DNA of 64,000 nt from positions 17,715,501 through 17,779,500 of the forward strand of contig JAZHRO010000054.1 in assembly GCA_037157565.1 (NCBI GenBank), in the 5' to 3' direction. Position numbers and translations under genes: made by a program. Source of the DNA: Thalassia testudinum (lineage: Eukaryota; Streptophyta; Magnoliopsida; Alismatales; Hydrocharitaceae). Positions 48,601-57,600 of the stretch are shown here, piece by piece (position 1 is the first letter of the stretch; every line of letters begins with the position of its first letter). The notes under the pieces were generated by a model. It did not search any database, had not been told where the DNA came from, and worked only from the letters and a program-made list of their open reading frames with translations.

Positions 48601-51600
48601 TTCGAACCTTGCATGCAACTACTATCAGGATTTGATATTTAGGGGGAGTGTTCCAAGGTATATAGATTGAGGAAGGCGATATATGGGCTTAAGCAGAGTC
48701 TTCGAGCTTGGTTCTAGAAGCTTTCTGAGCTTGTTGATACCCTTGGATTCCGTAGGTCCTCAATCGATCATTCCTTGTTTGTGCAATAGACTTCTCGGGA
48801 TATTGTGGTGATACTTGCTTATGCCGATGATATCATCCTTATTGGGGATGATGTCAAAGGACTTTGCGACTTGAAGAAATGCATGGCAGCGAACTTTGTG
48901 ATCAAGGATTTAGGTCCTCTTTGATATTTTCTTGGGATCAAGGTTGCTTGAAGTAAATGAAATGTGGTGTTATCCCAAAGGACATATGCGATGGACTTGT
49001 TTCATGAAATTGGTATGTTGGGGGCAAAACCTTGCGTCTATTCCCATGGATCCAATGGTCCATCTATATGAGGAGCGTTCAGCTTTAGTTGAGAGCTTGC
49101 TAGCTTAGGGCTTTGGTGGGACTGCTCTTATATCTGAGTATTACTTGTCCTGATATTTCTTCATACTCTTTGGCTATTTGGAAAGCTCAATCAATTCATG
49201 CACAAGCCAACTAAGGTGTATTGGGATGCAGCTATGATGATACTCAGGTACCTAAAGTTTTCATTGAGAAAGGGGCTCTTTTTTACAAAAGGCACACCCT
49301 ACGATATTGTAGGCTATACAAATGCAGATTATGTTTGGTGTCTTGAGGACAAAAAGTTTACAACAAGCTTCTATACTTATGTAGCCAGGAACCTTGTGAC
49401 TTGGAGAAGCAAGAAGGAGTTGTCTCCAGGTCGAGTGCTGAGTCAAAATATCGGGCCATGGTGCAAATTGCAACAGAAATTATGTGGATACGTTCTACAT
49501 ATTTCTATCGACTCCCCTATAGAGATGCGTTGTGACAAGGTGGTAACTTTCATTGCCAATAATCCATTGTTTTATGAACAAATGAAACATGTGGAAGTAG
49601 ATTGTCATTACATCGGAGATCTCAAATTAGAAGGGACTTATCAGAACCACACATGTTCCTTTTGAGGATCAGACGACGAACATCTTCACCAAGGCTCTCC
49701 CAAAGTCTCCTTTTGACATATGCTCTAAGCTGAATATGATGGACATCTATGCTTCACCTTGAGGGGGAGTATTGAGATTAGCTCTTTTTTTCTATTTTAT
49801 GTTATTGTTTTTCTCTTTTGTTAATTTAATGAGGGCTTCTTATGTAATTTTTCCTTTCTAATCCTCTATACAATGAGGATTAGGGTTTCTCATAGATCAA
49901 GCTTCTCATTTCTCTCAACATTGTTAGCAGACAAAACCTTTGTATTCACCTTCAGTATGACTGCTGGATAGACTCTGAAGATGGGAAAGTGATGATGATA
50001 CATTGCAAGAAGATCCATGTTGCTAAGTGAGTGACAGGAGGTTGAAATAAGAATATCTTTAAGAGCAACATGGGTATAGGCATAGGAGCATTATCTGACA
50101 CCATGCTTACTCTAGATCCCCTTTTTGATGATTAGGGCATGGAGTTAAACGAATGTGATATCAGCAACTGATATAGTTATAACAGTGAACTGTGTGACGA
50201 CGTCAATATCCCTTTTGAGTTGTAGCGTAACCAAGAAAAGCAAGACTTAACAGCTGTTGATGCCGATTTAGCCCCATCAGGACTAGCTGTGGATAAAACA
50301 ACACATCCAAATAGCCAAGGCCCAAGGATGAAGATGAAGTAGTTCGCTATTCAGGGATAAGATTTGATGAGGATCTGTTAATAATAGAGGATGGCATGCA
50401 CCACCAAGGGGTCAATAGGGTGGTAAAGATTCTCTATTGACATCTAGAGGTCAGGGGATCGAATCTCGTGGCCATCATATTTATCCTTCTAAAAAAGGAG
50501 GATGGAATGCGATTATTATGGCAACAAGCAAACAAAACATTTCTTAGTATAAAGAAGGAACTCTATTTTGTATGAGTAGTGTTTGGGCACCTAGGATATG
50601 TTGATGTTTGTGTTTTGCACTATGATTCCTTGAGATTTATACAAGTCCTGAAACAATTGATCACAAAATAATTTTCAGGAATGCAACTATGAAGCTCTTG
50701 GAGAGTGCAATCCGGGCTCAAGATGAATGTTGGCAGCATGCTTAACACATGCAAGTCAAATGGGAACTGCTGTTATATAGGATTGAGTTAAATAATCCTA
50801 TGGCAAGCTGTTTTGGTGATTTCGGAGGATGGTTGAATGTTGGTGAATTCTCAATTATAGTTGCAAATGTTGCAGCTATACAGCTGTAGTTTTCTTAGTG
50901 GTTCCAACCAAAAGTGCTCCAAGTCCTCCATGGACCTCTAATATAACAGGAACCTCATATACTCTGGCTTGTCCTTTCATAACAGTAACCATAACTGATT
51001 GCTTAGAAATAATTTATGTAGGTTATTGTCTACCAACCTCCAATAGGTGTCCTCTTCTTTTGTTAAAAAAAGATTGTCATTGCCCTTTTTTCACCATCAT
51101 AGGAAATTTCACTAGCTGTACGTACTCCATCTATATACCACTTAATTTATCATACATTGGAAAATGATTTATTTTTATTGCTTTTGTTTATTATTCCTTT
51201 TTTTCCCCCTTTTATATGCAGATTGGGCCACCATATGGCATGAGTCAACCCATTGTCTACAATCCACAGGCTGTTCAAATGCAAGCGCCTCAGGCATATA
51301 TGCATCCTGGTGGGCCGGTAATATAAATTTTATTCTGTTCTTACCTTCATTTCTAGCGTTGGAAATTTAAGATATCCTTATGAATCTCCAATTATTCTCA
51401 ATAGTTGATATAGCACCTTCATATTCCATTTAGGTCAGTCTATCACATGAATATTTTGACAGTATTTCACTTGGCAGTTATTTGACCATCAATTAGAGTC
51501 ATTCTTCCATCCTTATTTACCTCTTCTATCCATGTGATTTGTGGCTTATCTTTATTCATTTTTGCTATGCCCACAGTAATCTCTCCACGAGCATTCATGG

Positions 51601-54600
51601 TTATATAGTCCAAGGAGCTCTATAGTGGTCCTCCCAAAATTATCTTTAGTTGGTTTCATGCCTATTCACACCAAACATGGAATAAAAAGTACCAGGACTT
51701 TCCAGCTAATCCAGTGTGAAGTATTTTGTATGTTTGCCCATCAACCCAGGAAGCATCGCGGTTTGCCACGAATTCTGGTTGCAAATCCCAAATTATATGG
51801 CACTTTAATGTGCAAGTGAATTCTTTCTCATGCTGGCTGAAGGATATATGAGATACTAGGTGGAATGACAATAGAAAGAGTTGCCTAAGATGAGAGTTGT
51901 TTGGTAAGGGAGGCCCTTCTAACTTCTTTACAGGATAAGATATTAGAGGCCTTGATGCTACTTGGATATTTGTATGGGGTTTTAAAGATCAGGTAACAGG
52001 TACTCCCTGCTGGGATGATTTGGGAGGCTAGTAATGGTGTGGGATCCTTTGTCATGTGCAACTAACAATCTGCAACTTGGACAGTTCTGTCAGGATTTTG
52101 CTTTGGCAGGTATTGATGGATACTTTTGTGATTCTGAGTCAATCAAGCAGCCAAATGGAACCTTAAGGGGGCAAATTTCGGATGTAGCATCAAATGGCAG
52201 AATGGAGCTTTTAATGTTTCATTGCTTTTTGAATTTTGACTGACAATGTTTATCAGTTTGGTAGTTGCTGGGCACATGTAAGGGGGAAACTTCTGCCTCT
52301 ATGGAATGGCTTTCTCTATAGCAGCCAATAAACCTTCCATCTTGAGAACTGCCAGAAGGAAGGGGTTCTTGTCTCCAAAAGATCCAGGATTCTCATTAGA
52401 ATTGTACCTTCTAGTTCTTGGAATTGCAGTCAGGTTTTGACTCTTGCAGCATTATCTCTCTTATCCATGAGGGGATTGTAACCAAGGACTCCATTCATTT
52501 GCAGAGGAAGCCGAGAAACAAGAAATTGAATGGCGGCAAAGGTCAAGACGGTTATGATTGAATGGAAGCAATGATAAGATATGTTCTTTGGCATACATAC
52601 AAAGGTGTGATGAATTTCTATTTCTTTGATGTGTTTGCAAACTGTAACACCCCAGAGATGGTGCAACACTGTAAAGTTAGGAAATTGAGTAATGGGTTTT
52701 AAAGATTGAGGATTGCTGACTGGGAGTTTACTCAACTCACATTTCATCCTCGTCTTAATCTAGCATCCCTTTCTCTTCTGCCCAGGAGAGGAATGCATAT
52801 GTTAGAAGAGCCGCATTTCCTCTAGTAGAAGGGAAATGGCTACCTACAAGATTGAGCCTCTACTAGTTAAGAAAAACTTACAGGAAAATGCTCCCAAGAA
52901 GTGAATTGTCATTATTATGGGGTACAGTGAAAATGAGTAGGGGTGGTACCCCAAACATAAACTTCGGCAAATGACTGGTTGGTCATAAGGATTGGGCTTG
53001 AGCATTCTGTGTGGTTGATTAATGATTTAAGTCTGGGCCAAATGCAGCAAATTGTCGAGGCTGGCTTTCTCAATTATGCTCGGGCACAAACGACCATTGT
53101 TAGAAGAGTTAATTGCCATCTACCATGGATCTTATAAGGATCCACGGTCAATATTGTCGTTGGTGATTTCATCATGCATTTCTGGTGACATAAGGAAGTT
53201 TGTTTCTCTGTGTGATGATAATGGACTGAAGCAAACACAGCTTTCTTAGGCATAGGTCGACGCCCTTGCATGGTTGATCGAGGAATAGGAGATTTGAAAA
53301 GCCATTTACTTTGTAAGGAGTTTTGAACCATCGTTGACAATATGTTTATGTTTTTTTTTCTTTTTCTTTTGTAAATAAGCCATCTGTTGATGGGGAAGGA
53401 GCTGAGTGCATTGGGATGCAACCCTTGAAAGGGTAAAAAAGAGAACACCGCGACCATATGAAAGGGGGAACTCATAATGCCTTGAGTTGGGGAAACATGA
53501 CACCCCCGAGGAGGAACACAAAATTGCAAGTCACACAAAACCAAAAAAGAAAAAAAAAGAAATGATACAAATGACCTCCCAGCCATGCTCCATGCTCTGA
53601 TGAGAATTCATGCCACCAAATTGATGCTAATGCGATGATCTGCATGAGCAGGTAGAGATTGTCATTTAACCCGATTATTTGTGCTTGGTTTCTGGCATGG
53701 TCTCATAGAATGACGATGACAAGGTTTGGTCGCGATTGTGCACGTGGAAACTCAAGCACATCTGGATAGCCGTCTTCTCCTCAAGAACTTGAATGGGCCC
53801 AAGTCTTTAACATTGGAGCTGGGAACAAGGGCCCTCAAGCTGAACTAGACTTTGCCAAGGCCAACTTCCTAGCCAAGGAAGACCAACATTGACCACCACT
53901 TGTCCAACCTTTTTCATGTACATGTGGAAAGGATGTTGAATCAATGGCTCAACAATGTAGGTATTGAACAATGAGATTTTTTTGATTGCTCCCACTGAAA
54001 ACACCCATAGGATTGGTGTACCAAAGGATAGCTCCATGTGCCCAGCCTTGGACTATCCTTCCACTGATGGCCCGTTGCCTCACATGTTGCAAAAAAAAAA
54101 GACGTTGACAAAGACGCTCCAAGGTGAGCCACCAGACAAGTTGGAAAGATCTTCTTGAAGAGGACAAGTTGGGGCTGACGCAAGGAAAAGCTGGCCAGCT
54201 GATGGAGGATGCTAGTAGCTTCATATCATAATGGCAACAACTTGGATCTTTGAGGTAGAAAGGTGACTGGCAGGGGTGTTTAGATGTGCGTGGGGGTGGT
54301 ATTAATTTGCAACCTTGGAAAATGATGCGAGAGGTGGAGCCTCCCTGCCGAAGAAAGGAGGGGAGAAACGAAGAGTTGGCGTGGCGGTGGGAGGGGTCCT
54401 TGGTCGACGTGCGGTGGCTGGCCAAGGGCTAGGTTGCGATTGCTTAGGGGCAAACTTGAGAGTAGTGCTGCCAGAGATGGAGTAACTGGTATGGAGGATG
54501 TGGGTGAGGTTGTGGGGGAGCTCAACGATGGGCAATTGCCAGGAGAAGGTTGAAATGTAATGGTTGGAAGGGTGTATTGTGTTATGTATTAAGCATACGA

Positions 54601-57600
54601 GGAAAGTTGTTGGATGTTGAAACAATAAGGGATGAGTTGAATTCAAGTCATATCCTAGGGGGAAATGGTTTTTCCTCCAAACCAAATCCCATGCCATTTA
54701 ACTCCAAGATGATGTTTAACAAAGTCATTTTATAATTTATACGGTAGTAATCCCAAGCACAACTTAAATGTCTTCAATCCTATAAATTTACTTAAATACA
54801 AAATTGTCACCTTCTCAACAAAGACTTACTAAAAATTCCAATTACAAAGCAATACCTAATCCAGAAACATAGGTAGCATAAATGAAGGATGGGAATCTCA
54901 GATACAAATCAGACATTTTAACATCTTAAAGATACCTAATTTTAAAGGTCAAAACACAGTTACATCCTAACAAAAGGGGGCAATACACATAAAGAGGAGA
55001 TGTCCTTCCAAGTGGAGGTGTTGGATGCTGCATGATGGAGGCAAACAGGTTTGTTGTAGTGATGAGAAAGCGATGCGACAGCTATCTGGTGAAGACTACG
55101 AGGGTGGAAGAACTATGGTAATAGGACTTAAAAGGAGGCTAAAGGATAAGGAACTGAGGGTTTCTTTGGCTTAAGTGTGACTCAACATGATCTTAACCTG
55201 AGGTGGTACCTTGCCACAGCCTCGCGCCTTGCAGATGACTGAAGCAGCAGCTGCCTCAAGGTGGAATTTGCCTGCTTATAGTGGCTTTGACATGAATAAG
55301 CGATGTATTGATCTAATACAATATGCAGATTGATGTGCTTTAACTAATTGTGCAGAGGTCACAAGAGGCCGAGGTGTTTCCAATAGATTGTCTTATTTCT
55401 TAATGAAAGGAAATCTTACATTTATACTCTGGGTTGAGGCCAGGGATTTACAAGTTGGGTAGGGACTCCAACTTGGGACTTCCCTAGGGTTGAGCGTGAC
55501 TAGAAAGAGATTGAGTGGGGAACTGGTCATGGCGGAGATGACAATGTGATCTGTTGGTTAGAAAGGTGAGTTCTTTCTAGTGAAGCTCCCATTTGGTCGA
55601 CTCTAACCAGAAAGAAATGATTGGGAACCAATTCTGCTTCTGTCTCAAACTTTGCCAGTTTACTGTCAAATGTTTGTATGCAAGATTCTGAAAACAATCA
55701 GATCTTTTATATCAAGATTTTCCAGTAGGCTCAATAATTTCCGCGTGATGGAGAGAAGAATCACAGGTTCAAGGGCCAATAGGATTCTCATGGTAATATC
55801 AGAACCAAATCTACATTTTCTATTCCTCATTGATCTTACTTTTGCTGAAATAAGGCAAGTGTTTTTGGATGAGGACTGATCGATTCTAACGTGGCAAGTA
55901 GAAGACTAAATTGACTCCGTTGCTATGGTGTATAGTTGATGATCCAGACTCGGACCTAATTGAGAAAAACTACCTTGATAACCTGTTGTATGTAGGGATC
56001 ATTGAATCCAAGGCAATCGTCTAAAATGCTCAAGTCCATTATCAAGTAGTACAATCCTTGGTAATCCACTACTCAATTTCTTGAGTTTATGATGCAGCAT
56101 TGAATTTCAAGTGTTGTAACTTGAGTTCGATATCACAAGGTCAAAAACTATGTGGACCTTGGCAGTGCTTTTCCTGCATGCACAATATGTGCTTAATGGG
56201 AGTATGGGTTGGCCACTGTGAGCAATATTCTGTTGTCCTTTGGTCAAAGATAGGTAGAGCAGGGATGTTTGTGATTTTTCCTGGGATGTTCTAGGTTAGG
56301 AAACAGCTCATTGCTGTGTGCACGCATGCATGTGTCATCATCAAGGATCCATGAGATGCTCATTCAATTCTGTTGTGTGGTGGAGAAATATCATTCACAT
56401 AGGGTGCATCTCAAACTTACTTGATTTCCTTATGTGTAAGGTTGCAGTCACTTATTTTGGTGGCTAAAATGGAAGGTCTTAATATGGCATGCTACATTCA
56501 CTGGGTTTAGGTGAATTTTTGATAAATATCCCATGTCTTACCTCGATTTAAGCGGAATGTCATTAAGTATCAAATCATAAAAGAAAGCCACCATTGTCCT
56601 TGTGAATGATCCACATTCCATAAGTGTAATTAAATTTTGCTAAAGTCTTTTGTTACTCAAGTACCTTGCACCCTGAAAAAAATTGAAAAAGAAAGAAAAA
56701 ATACTTAAGTACCATGCAGGCTCTAGACCTCATAGACCTTGGATCTCACTAGATCGTTATTATAAGCACGCATGTATACTCATGCGCACACATAAGCACC
56801 CATTTTCAGATGTGCACACAGAGACACACAGGCACATCAATACAAGTGTGCCTATGCGACATGCGTCCATCCTCCCACATGCTCCCATGTACATCCTCCC
56901 ATCCACACGCAAACTCATGTGCATGTCCATAACCCACACAAATATGCATTATAAGAAAATTTTCAAATAATTTTTTTCAGTCTTTGGGCCATTACAGCTG
57001 CACTCTTCCTTTTTAACGAAAATTTAGAAATTATTTTGCTAGGCTGTATTAAACTATTGCAGGCAATGTCTTTTTATGAATGTTATTGAAATTTTTACAA
57101 ACTAATGTTATGACTTTCTTTATTTTATTGATCCTTGTTGATCACTGCTGATTGTCACATGTAGCTGAAATGGATTATTTGCAGAAATATTTAAATGGCA
57201 CAATAAAAGATGCATTGCTTTGTAACATTAATATATAGCATGTTAAAGGGATATGTGTGCCTTTTTCAATAGAAAAAAAAAAGGATATACATATGTCTAA
57301 ACGATATAAGTTCGGCCTGAACATGGAGCAACCTATTTGAAACACCTGTGGAGGCATGGAGGTTTTTCTGCAAGTTAACCGCTGACACCATGTTCTCCAC
57401 AGGGTCAAACAGGGATGAGGGAGATAAGCAGATCAGGAAGAGGGATAGGGGGTAGCATGTCAGAGGCATGGTGGTCATGGTGATGGAGCTGAGGAAGGGG
57501 GAAGGAAGAAGTTGGTAATAGAAGGGGGACTGAGGGTTTATGCGATTGGATATGTAACCCAAGATAAATTCCATAAACAATGGGTGGTTTTATCTTCAAA

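Larger units (their letters stand above)
48014..49920 (+). mobile_element. 3' half of a sense Ty1/copia (RT-RNase H-3' LTR)
   Basis: RT starts near 48050 (DLHEVVYMQLLSGF), is split by the hAT element at 48094-48611, and continues YRLRKAIYGLKQSLRAWF and VILAYADDIILIGDD, with the catalytic YADD box intact. RNase H follows at 49198-49665 (HKPTKVYWDAAMMILRYLK, ANNPLFYEQMKHVEVDCHY), then FTKALPKSPFDICSKLN, polypurine tract gagggggagta and a 3' LTR at 49773-49920. The 5' half is missing and stops interrupt it. Confidence 0.85.

Noticed and set aside
53760..54000. Possible gypsy integrase C-terminus on the minus strand.
   Set aside because: Only a loose resemblance over a dozen residues, with no supporting protease, RT or LTR nearby.
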